A stretch of 64,000 bases of DNA from assembly GCF_900182595.1 (NCBI RefSeq), contig NZ_FXTN01000002.1:186001-250000 (forward strand). The letters are read 5' to 3'. The translations under genes and the position numbers were made by a program. The notes beneath the pieces are model-generated. The model searched no databases. It worked only from the letters and a program-made list of their open reading frames with translations, and was not told the DNA's origin. Shown one piece after another: positions 1 through 9,291 of the stretch (position 1 is the stretch's first letter; every line of letters begins with the position of its first letter). Source of the DNA: Pedobacter westerhofensis (GTDB taxonomy: Bacteria > Bacteroidota > Bacteroidia > Sphingobacteriales > Sphingobacteriaceae).

Positions 1-566
1 AGGGAGGGGATAATTTTGCGACAAATGCGCTGGAGAATTCTGTCAAACAGGTAAGGCAGATGACCACAATGATCAATGGTTTCTTAAATATTTCCCGGCT
101 GGAATCTGGCAAAATCCATATTGAAAGAACCAGTTTTGAACTTACTGCACTGCTGCGTGAGCTTGAGGTAGAGCATAAAATGCTATATTCCTCGCACGAC
201 TTGGTTTTTCATCCGGCAGATGAAGTATGGATCAATGCCGACCGCGAAAAGATAGCGCAGGTGATCAATAACCTGGTAAGCAACGCTTCAAAATATTCTC
301 CTGGTGATACCAGGATCGATGTTTTCTGTGAATCTGCTGAGGAAAAGGTGCGCATCAGCGTGCGTGATCAGGGGATAGGTATCAAACAGGAGGATATTGA
401 AAGGTTATTTGAGCGCTATTATAGGGTAGAAAACAATGGTCTTGTATCCGGATTCGGCATCGGTTTGTATCTGAGCGCAGAGGTTATCGAACACCATGGA
501 GGTAAAATCTGGGCAGAGAGTGAACCAGGTAAGGGCTCCACGTTTTTCTTTGAGCTCCCGGTTTAA
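1..566 (+). CDS. Sensor histidine kinase, C-terminal part (runs in from the left edge)
   Basis: The reading frame is open back to the first bases of the window (codons in phase with position 3), so only the C-terminal ~187 residues are present and the true start lies upstream. What remains is the end of the dimerisation/phospho-acceptor helices (FLNISRLESGKI, typical of HisKA helix 2) followed by a complete HATPase_c domain: N-box VINNLVSNASKYS, G1 box DQGIGI and G2 box GFGIGLYL. The catalytic His itself is outside the window. The ATP-binding domain closely resembles that of the large CheB-CheR kinase at 22312-27141. The input signal cannot be read from this fragment. Confidence 0.93.
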   Translation, partial: GGDNFATNALENSVKQVRQMTTMINGFLNISRLESGKIHIERTSFELTALLRELEVEHKMLYSSHDLVFHPADEVWINADREKIAQVINNLVSNASKYSPGDTRIDVFCESAEEKVRISVRDQGIGIKQEDIERLFERYYRVENNGLVSGFGIGLYLSAEVIEHHGGKIWAESEPGKGSTFFFELPV

Positions 567-653
567 AAATATTACAAAACAATACTAAACTAAATGTGCA
601 GACATATGTTAGAGCCCCTGACTGTGATTTAACTGTTGTTTTTTATTGTATTT

Positions 654-1334
654 ATGAAACCTGAAGATATTAAAGCCTGGGACTGGCACCGGATATTATT
701 CGGTGATGTGAGTCCGCTTTTTCTGATAGAAGTTTTTTTCAGAACGCTGATTATCTATCTGCTGTTGCTGGCAGTGGTAAGATGGCTGGGAAAGAGAATG
801 AGCGGGCAGCTTACGATTATTGAGATGACGGTGATGGTCACGCTTGGTGCCATCGTATCCGTACCTATGCAGATATCAGACCGGGGGATCCTGCAGGGCG
901 CGCTAATCCTGATCACAGCACTGGGACTGCACCGGGGGGTAAACTACTTTGGGTTGAAGTACAAGCGGGGCGAAAACTTTTTATATGGTACGCCCACAGT
1001 GATCGTTAAAAACGGTGTGTTACAACTCGATCAGATGCGTGAGGTGAGGATCTCACGCCAGCAGTTATTCTCAGAACTGCGCAGTAAAAACATTACCAAT
1101 CTGGGCAAAGTGAAAAGGGTATATCTTGAACCCTCAGGCTCATTTACCATCTTCGCTGCAGACGAAGAGCTATCCGGGCTACCGCTCTTTCCACCAACTG
1201 ACCATGATATACTATCCGTTCAAAAGGATGGAAAGGATGAGCTGGTCTGCGCAAATTGCGGCACGGTGCATAATAATATAGACGGGCTCTGCATCAACTG
1301 TAAACAGGATTCATTTATCATAGCAATAAAGTAA
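654..1334 (+). CDS. DUF421 (YetF-like) membrane protein with C-terminal zinc ribbon
   Basis: A DUF421/YetF family protein of about 226 residues. A TTG 18 bases upstream also opens the frame, but ATG at 654 is preferred because it gives MKPEDIKAWDWHRI, matching the start of the next gene (MEKDIYKLLDWHRI). Two to three hydrophobic helices lie at about residues 22-100, followed by the soluble DUF421 domain (SRQQLFSELRSKNI, then GKVKRVYLEPSG). The last ~30 residues carry CANC and CINC, a four-cysteine treble that looks like a small zinc ribbon. YetF relatives are inner-membrane proteins of uncertain function, linked in Bacillus to spore or stress roles. It is followed after 1 base by a paralogue, so the two are surely co-transcribed. 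Confidence 0.9.
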   Translation: MKPEDIKAWDWHRILFGDVSPLFLIEVFFRTLIIYLLLLAVVRWLGKRMSGQLTIIEMTVMVTLGAIVSVPMQISDRGILQGALILITALGLHRGVNYFGLKYKRGENFLYGTPTVIVKNGVLQLDQMREVRISRQQLFSELRSKNITNLGKVKRVYLEPSGSFTIFAADEELSGLPLFPPTDHDILSVQKDGKDELVCANCGTVHNNIDGLCINCKQDSFIIAIK

Positions 1335-1335
1335 G

Positions 1336-2037
1336 ATGGAAAAGGACATATATAAGCTGTTAGACTGGCACCGCATATTTATCGGCGCAGTCCCCGGATC
1401 TTTTTATATCGAAGTAATCATCAGGACGGTGATCATCTATTTTATACTGATCCTTGCGATCCGGCTGATGGGCAAACGCATGGCCCTGCAGTTAAACGTA
1501 ACCGAAATGGCCGCAATGGTTACCCTGGCAGCAGCAATTGGTGTGCCTATACAGGCGCCCGACAAGGGCATTCTTCCGGCAGTGGTGATTGCACTGGTGG
1601 TGGTGATCTGCGAACGCTTACTCTCCAAACGGGCTTTTGGGCATGAAAAATTTGAGCAGCTGATCCACGGGGACATTTATTTCCTAGTAGTTGATTCTAC
1701 GATCAACGTGGATTGCCTCATTCCCGCCGGCATGTCACAGGCCCTGATCTTTGAGCAGGTGCGAGCCCACGGCGTCCCACATCTGGGGCATGTGAAAAGG
1801 CTGTATATGGAATCGAGCGGTGCATTTTCTCTGGTGCTCGATGAGGATGTAAAACCAGGTTTGTCCGTTATGCCAGAGGACGACCTGGATTACTGGAAGG
1901 ATGAAAACCGGCAGGCTGAGATTTACGTTTGCGCTTTCTGTGGGCATACCGGGAATCCTGGAAATGCAGCGGATGTGAAATGTACCGTTTGTGACCATCA
2001 GATATGGGTGCCGGCAATTACAGATAAAAAAGCCTGA
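1336..2037 (+). CDS. DUF421 (YetF-like) membrane protein, second copy
   Basis: Paralogue of the preceding gene, 233 residues, with the same layout: soluble N-terminus ending in DWHRIFIG, hydrophobic helices at about 25-95 including the shared MGKRMALQLNVTEMAAMVTL segment, then the cytosolic domain with GHVKRLYMESSGAF. It also ends in a four-cysteine motif (CAFC and CTVC). The stop codon TGA shares its last base with the ATG of the following DUF72 gene, which indicates translational coupling. The pair probably forms a hetero-oligomer, but that is inference. Function is unknown. Confidence 0.9.
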   Translation: MEKDIYKLLDWHRIFIGAVPGSFYIEVIIRTVIIYFILILAIRLMGKRMALQLNVTEMAAMVTLAAAIGVPIQAPDKGILPAVVIALVVVICERLLSKRAFGHEKFEQLIHGDIYFLVVDSTINVDCLIPAGMSQALIFEQVRAHGVPHLGHVKRLYMESSGAFSLVLDEDVKPGLSVMPEDDLDYWKDENRQAEIYVCAFCGHTGNPGNAADVKCTVCDHQIWVPAITDKKA

Positions 2038-2762
2038 TGAAGACAAACTACCATATCGGATGTTCGGGCTTTCACTACAAGCATTGGCGGGATACATTCT
2101 ACCCGGCAAAACTTCCTGTGAAAAAGTGGTTTGATTTTTACAGTCAGCATTTTGATACATTGGAACTGAATGTTACTTTTTACCGTTTCCCGCAGCTCAA
2201 CATGCTTGAGAAGTGGTATAATGATAGTCACGATCATTTCCGCTTTGCTGTTAAAGCACCGCGGGTGATTACGCACTTTAAGAAATTTAACAATACGGAG
2301 CAGATGCTTGATGATTTTTACGGCACCGTAAAAGAAGGGCTTAAGCACAAATGCGGCTGCTGCCTGTTCCAACTGCCACCAAACTATGTTTACACGGCGG
2401 ATAAACTGGAAAAGATCATCAATGCCCTGCATGATGACGTACAGAATGTAGTGGAGTTCAGACATGAATCCTGGTGGAATGCGCAAGTTTATAAAAGCCT
2501 GGCAGAGAAAAAAATCAGCTTCTGCGGAATGAGCCATCCATCTTTGCCAAACGAGATCGTTCACAACACAGAGTTCCTTTACTACCGTTTCCACGGAGAA
2601 GACAGTTTGTACTCATCCAATTATACTAAAGACCGTCTCAAAGCTTTTGCTGATCAGCTTAAGAGCGAAAAGAAAATCAAAGAAGCTTTTGTGTTTTTTA
2701 ATAACGACATACAAACCTATGCCGTATTCAATGCACAGGAATTAAACAGGTTAATACAATAA
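2037..2762 (+). CDS. DUF72 domain protein
   Basis: A DUF72 family protein of 241 residues with the family's N-terminal signature (GCSGFHYKHWRDTFYP), followed by YSQHFDTLELNVTFYRFP and the later motifs VEFRHESWW and YYRFHGEDSLY. The family adopts a TIM-barrel-like fold; no reaction is firmly established, although conserved His/Arg/Glu residues suggest an enzyme. Its start overlaps the preceding stop by one base and a strong hairpin follows it, so it is the last gene of the DUF421-DUF421-DUF72 operon. Confidence 0.92.
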   Translation: MKTNYHIGCSGFHYKHWRDTFYPAKLPVKKWFDFYSQHFDTLELNVTFYRFPQLNMLEKWYNDSHDHFRFAVKAPRVITHFKKFNNTEQMLDDFYGTVKEGLKHKCGCCLFQLPPNYVYTADKLEKIINALHDDVQNVVEFRHESWWNAQVYKSLAEKKISFCGMSHPSLPNEIVHNTEFLYYRFHGEDSLYSSNYTKDRLKAFADQLKSEKKIKEAFVFFNNDIQTYAVFNAQELNRLIQ

Positions 2763-2766
2763 TAAA

Positions 2767-2800
2767 AAAGAGCCCCGTCAGATTTGTGACGTGGCTCTTT
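2767..2800. terminator. Bidirectional hairpin terminator
   Basis: A 14-base stem with one mismatch (2767-2780 against 2787-2800, loop GATTTG) ends in TTT and begins with AAA on the other side, so it can end transcripts from both sides. It lies between the DUF72 gene and the convergent minus-strand gene at 2820. Confidence 0.8.
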
Positions 2801-2819
2801 GCTAATACTACTAGCTTGA

Positions 2820-3320
2820 TTAACCGAAAAAACTCTTACGCTTTTTCTTTTTGCTCAGGCAAATCACGATTACTCCGAGCACTGCGGCCCTGATCAAAAC
2901 CTTTTTCGCCAGGGCACCCTTATTGTATTTGAAGTCGGCCTTCCAGCCGCGCTCTGCAAATATATTTGGGATTACACCTTCGCTCAGGTCTTCAATAATT
3001 CCCTCTACAACATTAATACGGTCTGCCAGCAGCAGGGGCAGCCAGTGACCATAGCTATTTTCACTATATTTAAAGGCATGTCGCCTGATCACTCCGCTTA
3101 AACCTGTTGGAGGGCTTGCAGTACCAAATACAGCAGATAAGGAAGGGCGCTCGTTTGATTTCAAAATCTCTACATCCTGCACCTGCAGCTGCGGCCGTTC
3201 CCAGTTACTTCTGTTATGGTCATCGCCTGTATATTTCTTGATAGGATAGTTGGGCTCATCTTCAGGATCGGCATCTATGCCCCATCCCGAAATCTGTTGA
3301 TAATCTTTATTGTCTTCCAT
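2820..3320 (-). CDS. Conserved hypothetical protein with C-terminal membrane anchor
   Basis: A 166-residue protein of unknown function. The first ~75 residues are hydrophilic and acidic, with PEDEPNYPIKKYTGDDH, and the middle reads like a helical bundle (GVIRRHAFKYSENSYGHWL, then DRINVVEGIIEDL). The C-terminus has one hydrophobic helix (about 142-156) followed by a basic tail, KKKKRKSFFG, so it is probably tail-anchored with the bulk in the cytosol. It starts 4 bases after the zinc dehydrogenase stop on the same strand and must be co-transcribed with it. Confidence 0.75.
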   Translation of the reverse strand: MEDNKDYQQISGWGIDADPEDEPNYPIKKYTGDDHNRSNWERPQLQVQDVEILKSNERPSLSAVFGTASPPTGLSGVIRRHAFKYSENSYGHWLPLLLADRINVVEGIIEDLSEGVIPNIFAERGWKADFKYNKGALAKKVLIRAAVLGVIVICLSKKKKRKSFFG

Positions 3321-3324
3321 AATA

Positions 3325-4473
3325 TTACTTCGCTGACATTACTAAAACTGGTTTGATACAATTGTCTAATTTTGCAGAGAACATATGGTAGGCTTCTGCA
3401 ATCTCTTCTAAAGGAAAGCGGTGTGTGATGATCGCCTTTGGATCCAGACGCCCGGCCATGATATGATCTATCAGTCTTGGCAGCAACCTTTTTACAGATG
3501 CCTGGTTTGCCCTGATCGTAATACCTTTGTTTACCACGTTTCCGATAGGGATCAGGTTATCCGTAGGTCCGTAAACGCCAACAATAGAAACGATACCGCC
3601 TTTTTTTACAGAATTGATAGCCCAGTGAAGTGCAGTGGCCGAGCCTGCCTGTAACAGCAGCTTTCTGCCAGTAAGGGTTTGCATGGCGTTACCGGCTGCA
3701 TCGCCGCCAACGGCATCAATACATACATCCGCCCCAAACCAATCGGTAGTTTTCTTTAGGAACAATACAGGGTCTTCGAGCGACCCAAAATTGTATGCTT
3801 CGCAATTGGCATAGTTACGCACAAACTCCAGCCTGTATTCCAGGTGGTCAATCACGATCACGCGTGCCGCCCCAAAGAGCCATGCGCATTTTGCAGCCAT
3901 GATCCCAACAGGACCGGCACCAAATACCACAACGGTATCTCCTGGTTTTATTCCGCCCATTTCTGCAGCCTGATAACCTGTAGGTACTACGTCTGTCAGT
4001 AACAGTGCATCATCAGGATCCATGCCTTCTGGTATCACAGTTGGACCAACATCCGCGTAGGGAACCCTTACATACTCTGCCTGACCGCCGTCGTAACCTC
4101 CGGCCGTATGTGAATAACCAAATATGCCGCCTACAGCAGTAGCCTGTGAATTGGATTCATGGCAGTTGCCATACAGCTCCTGTTTGCAGAAAGCGCATTT
4201 GCCGCAGGCAATGTTAAATGGAACCAACACTGTATCACCTACTTTCAACTTATGAACATCAGAACCGATATCTACTACTGTGCCCATAAACTCATGTCCA
4301 AAGGTCATCCCAACACGTGTGTCCGGAACAAGTCCGTGGTACAAATGCAGGTCGGAACCACAAATACATGAACGGGTAACTTTAATGATTGCATCCTCGG
4401 GATGAAGGATAACGGGGTCTGGCTTTTCTGACGCCCTGACCCTGAATGGTCCTCGATAGTTCATTGCTAACAT
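3325..4473 (-). CDS. Zinc-dependent alcohol dehydrogenase (MDR superfamily)
   Basis: A 382-residue medium-chain dehydrogenase of the glutathione-independent formaldehyde/threonine dehydrogenase type. Catalytic zinc ligands are visible as C38 (SCICGSDLH) and H60-E61 (GHEFMG). The structural zinc is held by C90, C93, C96 and C104. The NAD(P)-binding Rossmann loop is VVFGAGPVGIMAAK. Length and the tail SVKKGGIVSIVGVYG fit this subgroup, which oxidises alcohols or aldehydes of undefined identity. A relative with the same ligand spacing lies at 14489. It leads the operon with the membrane protein at 2820. Confidence 0.93.
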   Translation of the reverse strand: MLAMNYRGPFRVRASEKPDPVILHPEDAIIKVTRSCICGSDLHLYHGLVPDTRVGMTFGHEFMGTVVDIGSDVHKLKVGDTVLVPFNIACGKCAFCKQELYGNCHESNSQATAVGGIFGYSHTAGGYDGGQAEYVRVPYADVGPTVIPEGMDPDDALLLTDVVPTGYQAAEMGGIKPGDTVVVFGAGPVGIMAAKCAWLFGAARVIVIDHLEYRLEFVRNYANCEAYNFGSLEDPVLFLKKTTDWFGADVCIDAVGGDAAGNAMQTLTGRKLLLQAGSATALHWAINSVKKGGIVSIVGVYGPTDNLIPIGNVVNKGITIRANQASVKRLLPRLIDHIMAGRLDPKAIITHRFPLEEIAEAYHMFSAKLDNCIKPVLVMSAK

Positions 4474-4677
4474 AATTCCTCTGATTTAATTTGATGTAAG
4501 ACTATTTGTTGCGCTAACACAACCCACAGCTTTGGGTTTCATTTATATTTTGAATTACACCGATGACCATAGTGCTGAATATTTATTAAAAATTGCCTGC
4601 AGTCACTTGTTCAGGTTGCAAACACATACAACCATCGCAAAACAAGGAGCAAAAAAAGAAAGAAATGATTGAATTCT

Positions 4678-4811
4678 TCGCAGGAATACGAAGGCAAATA
4701 CCTGGCTGATAAGCTTGGTGTTTCGGTGCAGGCAATAACAGGTGCCAAGCGCGCTACAAAATCAACGGGGGCAAAGACATTAAAGCTTATATCAACGGTA
4801 AAAAGAAGTAA
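4678..4811 (+). pseudogene. Probable DUF3606-type small protein, frameshifted
   Basis: No intact gene fills this interval, but two frames join into a short basic protein. From 4678 one frame reads EYEGKYLADKLGVSVQAI, resembling the helix-turn-helix-like core of DUF3606 stress proteins. After about 4757 the sense moves to another frame that reads NGGKDIKAYINGKKK and a stop at 4809-4811, like the family's C-terminus. One base gained or lost in ACAAAATC (4755-4762) would reconcile them. No convincing start codon is seen in frame (only TTG at 4669). The family match is by eye and moderate. Confidence 0.4.
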
Positions 4812-4824
4812 GCTGGTAAGAAAA

Positions 4825-4859
4825 AAGAAATCCCCCTAAAAATAAGGGGGATTTTCTTT
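4825..4859. terminator. Bidirectional hairpin terminator
   Basis: A GC-rich stem (AATCCCCCT pairing with AGGGGGATT, seven-base A/T loop) is flanked by an A tract on the left and TTTTCTTT on the right. It sits between the DUF3606-like remnant and the convergent manganese catalase gene and can serve both strands. Confidence 0.8.
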
Positions 4860-4886
4860 GCATACTAACTTACCGGTTGAAAACTC

Positions 4887-5828
4887 TTATTCAGCACTGT
4901 CGTAATCGCTCCACTGCGCTACACCTTTTGGTTCAGATTTCTTAACCTCAGCGCTTTTAACTTCGCTCATTTCAGCATTTAACGCATCGGTTTCTTTCAG
5001 CTCTGCTTTTTTATCGTCAGGAAGTTCAGTTAAACCTTTTGTTTCTTTTGAATAAGCTACAGGATCTGCAACAAATTCAAATTCCTTACCTGTACTTGGC
5101 ATTGTACCTTCATTCCAGGGGCCAGTAAAGCTGTTCTCTGGTGAAAAGTTAAAATACTGTTGTGTATAACGCGGATCTGCCTGCAATACAGCAGGAGGGA
5201 AGTTAGGCTGGATGCTTTCCAGTGCTGCTTCAAACATGTTATAATGCGCGATCTCACGTGTCATCAGGAATGAAAGCGTATTTTTTACGTAAGGATCGTC
5301 GGTAAACTTCATTAAGTGCTCATACACAATTTTAGCGCGTGACTCAGAAGCCAGGTTGCTTCTTAAATCTACGGTAAGATCACCATTTGAATGGATGTAA
5401 GATGCACACCATGGAATACCCTGGCTGTTCCTTAATGTTGGTCCGCCGCCAGTGATGATCGGAAACTGTGGATTAGCGCGCAATGCAGCATGGATAATGT
5501 TCTCCTTTGCAGCTTTACCGTCAAGCACCTGCATGATCTCACTTTGGTCAGCAGCGTCCTTAAGTTCGCCGTTCACTCCTTTTAACAACATCTGGATCGT
5601 AGCCCCTACGATCTCAAGGTGGGAGAATTCTTCAGTTGCAATATCCATCAGCATATCATACTTATCAGGATGTGGTTGTTTAGCACCAAAAGCCTGTGTA
5701 AAATACTGCATGGCAGCAGCCAGCTCTCCGTTTTCTCCGCCAAATTGCTCTAATAGGATATTTGCGAAGATAGGATCGGGTTTAGAAACCCTTGCATTGA
5801 ATTGTAAATCTTTTGAATGATGAAACAT
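4887..5828 (-). CDS. Manganese catalase
   Basis: A 313-residue non-haem catalase that disproportionates hydrogen peroxide at a dimanganese site in the cytosol. The four-helix ferritin-like core shows the expected ligand motifs: E35 in GENGELAAAM, E66/E67 and H70 in ATEEFSHLEIV, a later glutamate in SESRAKIVYEHLM, and a histidine in TREIAHYNMF. The Mn-catalase C-terminal lasso follows (FNFSPENSFTGPWNEG). The final ~40 residues are a charged, lysine- and glutamate-rich tail. The gene appears monocistronic and fits the peroxide and aldehyde stress character of this region. Confidence 0.95.
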   Translation of the reverse strand: MFHHSKDLQFNARVSKPDPIFANILLEQFGGENGELAAAMQYFTQAFGAKQPHPDKYDMLMDIATEEFSHLEIVGATIQMLLKGVNGELKDAADQSEIMQVLDGKAAKENIIHAALRANPQFPIITGGGPTLRNSQGIPWCASYIHSNGDLTVDLRSNLASESRAKIVYEHLMKFTDDPYVKNTLSFLMTREIAHYNMFEAALESIQPNFPPAVLQADPRYTQQYFNFSPENSFTGPWNEGTMPSTGKEFEFVADPVAYSKETKGLTELPDDKKAELKETDALNAEMSEVKSAEVKKSEPKGVAQWSDYDSAE

Positions 5829-5913
5829 AATCTGTTTTTTTAGGTGATGTGAATGCCTTAACTAACCGCCTTGTATTAAGTTTCATATTTAAATTAATGA
5901 TAATGATTATAAA

Positions 5914-6971
5914 TTACCTCGGGATTTCAATATAGAAGGTGGTACCTATGTTTACCCTGCTTTGGAACCATATTTTTCCATTGTGCCACTCAACAATGGT
6001 TTTGATGATAGACATACCCAGTCCGATAGACTCCTCACCTTTGAGCCCACTGCGACTGGCCGGATTAAATTTTTCAAACAAATGTTCGTGGTATTGTTCA
6101 GGAATGCCTACACCATCATCCGCAACAGTTATCAATACAGATGTATCCTGATCGTCGATCGTTATCGCAATTGTTCCTCCATCATTAGTGAATTTCAGAG
6201 AATTAGATATCAGATTATTGATAATCTGAAAAAACTTATCCTCATCAATCTCAATATAGACTTTTTCCATATTGCTCCGCAGGCTGAAGCGTTTTTTCAT
6301 CTCCAGCTCGTTGTTGATATATTCCCCAATGAGGACATTCATCTTGCCAACTAGTTCGATTTTTTTTTTACAACGCTTACGCCGGAGCTCTCCAGAAATT
6401 CCTGGTTAATGAAATTCCGGATCAGCGCAATACATTTTTTACTGGTCCTATTGATCAGATCAATATACTGGTACAAGCGCTGTTCATCCGTTTTTTTTTC
6501 CGGATCATTCAGCAGACCGGACAACGATTGAATAATTCCAATTGGCCCCATCAGGTCATGTGATACAATATTTAAAATGGAGTTTTTTTTCTTATTGTGC
6601 TCATTTAGCACATTGATATAATCCTTCAGATCAGTAATGTCTTCTGCATCGCAGCCAACAATATGCTGACCGGTTGAAATAATTAATAATGCTGCAGCTA
6701 TTTTATAAACATGACGTTTTCCATCTATATATACACGGGATTCAAAATCTTCCACTTTTTCACCGGATTTGCATGCAAGATATTTCTCCATTACATATTT
6801 TAGATCTTCATTTTCTATGTAAGGCAGCAAAGCCGCCGGATTTTTGATATCGCTAAACTGGTTGATGAAAGACTGATTGCTGTAAATAATCTGCTCATCA
6901 TTCACATCAATCAGGAAATGTAAATGCTTTGATCCTTGGCTTTGGAGCCGCAGGGCTTCGGTAATCATCAT
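5914..6971 (-). pseudogene. PAS-type sensor histidine kinase split by a one-base frameshift at an A10 run
   Basis: Two adjacent minus-strand frames together make one kinase. 6971-6351 gives 206 residues with a PAS-like sensor and the phospho-acceptor H-box NIVSHDLMGPIGII; 6342-5914 gives the HATPase_c domain (N-box IINNLISNSLKF, GVGIP, GLGMSII). The break falls in a run of ten A on the coding strand (positions 6360-6369): as read it ends VVKKKSN-stop. With eleven A it would read VVKKKIELVGKM, which aligns without gaps to LMKTRVELVEKT in the paralogue at 12185. The repaired protein would have 352 residues, against 354 in that paralogue. Sequencing error, phase variation, transcriptional slippage or true loss cannot be told apart from the sequence alone. 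Confidence 0.85.
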
Positions 6972-7168
6972 ATCTTGATTTAAGCAGGCAAGTTAGACTA
7001 AGCCAATCGCTATTATCGCAAGTATTAATACCTGTTGTTTTATAGTGAATTTTCTTTTCTTGATATTCACGGTGAATAAACATCCAGATAAGGAGCATAT
7101 ATCAGGTAGTTAGCGCATAAACAATAACTGTTATCAGAAGTTATTGATGCTCATTCAAATATTAAACT

Positions 7169-8133
7169 ATGGCAACAAGTGAAATAGGATACCATGCATC
7201 ACATGAACAGTTTAGTCCCTCGTCTTTAATCGGGTTTGCAAAGGAGGCAGAAATTGCTGGCTTCGCCGCTATAAACTGTTCGGATCATTTTCATCCCTGG
7301 AGTGAACAACAAGGTCACAGTGGTTTTACATTTGCATGGCTAGGCGCTGCAATGCAGGCTACAAACCTGCCATTTAGTTCTGTATGTGCTCCTGGCGAGC
7401 GTTATCACCCCGCCATAGTAGCACAAGCGGTTGCCACGCTCAATGAAATGTTTCCGGGCCGCTATGCAATCTCCCTTGGAAGTGGCGAGGCTGTAAATGA
7501 ATGTATTACCGGCAATAAATGGCCTGAAAAAGCTGAACGTAATAACCGCCTGAAAGATTCGGTAGAGGTAATTCGCCGGCTGCTTTGCGGAGAGACGGTA
7601 ACTCAGCACAGCTCCATACATGTGGAAAATGCCAGGTTGTACACCTTACCGGCAAGCAAACCTCTTTTGCTGGGTGCTGCAGTTACAGCTCAGACTGCAA
7701 GATGGATGGCAGGATGGGTTGACGGCATGATCACGGTAAGCAGGCCTGTGGCAGAGTTGCAGGAAGTGATTACAGCTTTCAGAGAAGGAGGGGGCGCCGG
7801 AAAGCCAATCTACCTTAAAGTTCAGTTGTCTTTTGCAGAAACAGAGGGTGAGGCAATCAAGGGAGCTTACGAGCAATGGAAAACTAATGTATTGCCGAGT
7901 ACGCTCCTTTCTGATTTACAGAAGGTAAATCACTTTTCACTGGCCGCAGCTTATATCAAACCTGATGATCTGAGGAAGATGGTTCATATCTCGGCCATCC
8001 GGAACAGCATATCAATTGGCTTAAAGAATATCAGTCTTTAGGATTTGACAAAATCTTCCTTCACAATGTAAACCTGGGTCAACAGTTTTTTATCAGGCAG
8101 TTTGGACGATATGTGTTGTTTTTCCTAAAGTAA
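7169..8133 (+). pseudogene. LLM-class flavin oxidoreductase (TIGR03885-like), C-terminus frameshifted
   Basis: The first frame (7169-8041) codes for 290 residues of a luciferase-like, FMN-dependent TIM-barrel oxidoreductase of the non-F420 TIGR03885 type. Motifs include GYHASHEQFSPSSLI at the start, SDHFHPW, FPGRYAISLGSGEA and the WMAGWVDGMITV strand. After residue 276 the frame turns to nonsense and stops at 8041. One extra base between 7996 and 7997 would instead give HISADPEQHINWLKEYQSLG, then GFDKIFLHNVNLG, and a stop at 8131-8133. This is the expected last barrel strand and helix of the family. The substrate is unknown. The gene is broken as read, or carries a sequencing error. Confidence 0.85.
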
Positions 8134-8139
8134 CCCTGA

Positions 8140-8364
8140 TCATAACCTTTGCCTGATGATATTACGCAGCATGATCAGGTCTTCTTTGATCCTTTCCAGG
8201 GGACGGACATCACGGTTTCTGAAATAAGAAAGCGTAATGAGCAGGCCAACAAGGGAAATGTCATGTTCTATTCGATGCAAATGGACAGGAAGCCGTCTGT
8301 TATAGAGCACATCTGCCCATAAATTTGCATATTCAGAGGTGATTCGCTGGATCTTGGAGGTCAT
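8140..8364 (-). CDS. Small hypothetical protein
   Basis: A 74-residue basic protein with no family I recognise. It is predicted largely helical, with a short hydrophobic stretch ISLVGLLITLSYF in the middle and a C-terminal ERIKEDLIMLRNIIRQRL helix. It converges with the frameshifted LLM gene, 6 bases from that gene's repaired stop. An ATG start and tight packing support it, but there is no independent evidence of expression. Confidence 0.5.
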   Translation of the reverse strand: MTSKIQRITSEYANLWADVLYNRRLPVHLHRIEHDISLVGLLITLSYFRNRDVRPLERIKEDLIMLRNIIRQRL

Positions 8365-8625
8365 CTTTTTTGTGGGTATGTTAAAAATAAATGTTCGGTT
8401 ACAGAACTATTTCTGCCAGTGTAATGTTCTGTGAGAAAATACCTGAAAATGGTGCTGTTTTACCCGAACCATTCCTCTTAAAGACGGTGTCGTTCCCGTA
8501 TTATTTGTACTGATACAAAGGTTATGCTTAAAACTTAGGGGAATGTGGGTTTTTAGCAAACAATTGTGCATTAAAAATGTAGCTACGACAATGTTGAATA
8601 AGCTAAATATTAAAAAGGAGAAAAT

Positions 8626-9270
8626 ATGATAAACTTATTAATCGCAGATGACCATGCCGTTGTAAGGCATGGAGTGAAACTAATTTTAGAATCCAAATCT
8701 TCCTTTAATGTTATTGGCGAAGTTGGATCGGGAGAAGATCTTTTGGATCTTCTTGCAGAAGGCGTTCAGGCTGATATTATCCTTACTGATTACATGATGC
8801 CCGGTATGAATGGCAACGAATTAACTAAAGCCATCGTTGATAAGTACCCAGGGATGAAGGTAATCATACTATCCATGCTGGAAGATCAGGCACTCATCAC
8901 TGATGTTTTAAATAATGGGGCATCCGGTTTTCTCTTTAAGGCTATCAAGCCGCTTGAATTGTTTTTTGCAGTTGAACATGTATACAACGGTGAAAGGTAC
9001 ATGAGTTCGGCCCTGACTGAATTACTACTAAAAAGAACAATCACGATGGGGGCATTCAAGGCCCCGGAACAGGAATATCACTTAAACTCAAGGGAAACAG
9101 AAATACTTGAGCTCATTTCTGAAGGCTTGTCCAATAAGGAGATTTCGGATAAACTGTTTCTCAGCAAACGAACGGTCGAAGGTCACCGGATGTCTCTAAT
9201 GACTAAGGTAGGGAGTAAAAACACAGCTGCACTGGTAAAATCGGCGATGCGGAGCGGCTTACTCAGCTGA
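8626..9270 (+). CDS. NarL/FixJ-family response regulator
   Basis: A 214-residue response regulator. The receiver domain (1-120) has the acidic pair in IADDHAVV, the phospho-acceptor Asp in DIILTDYMMPG, and the conserved Lys in FLFKAI. A LuxR-type helix-turn-helix follows (about 150-214): LNSRETEILELISEGLSNKEI and LFLSKRTVEGHR. An AAAAAGGAGAAAAT ribosome site precedes the ATG, unusually strong for this phylum. No kinase is adjacent on the same strand; the split kinase at 5914 or the intact one at 12185 are candidate partners. It is closely related to the regulator at 13287. Confidence 0.95.
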   Translation: MINLLIADDHAVVRHGVKLILESKSSFNVIGEVGSGEDLLDLLAEGVQADIILTDYMMPGMNGNELTKAIVDKYPGMKVIILSMLEDQALITDVLNNGASGFLFKAIKPLELFFAVEHVYNGERYMSSALTELLLKRTITMGAFKAPEQEYHLNSRETEILELISEGLSNKEISDKLFLSKRTVEGHRMSLMTKVGSKNTAALVKSAMRSGLLS

Positions 9271-9291
9271 TAACTGAGCTTTTCTTATAAT

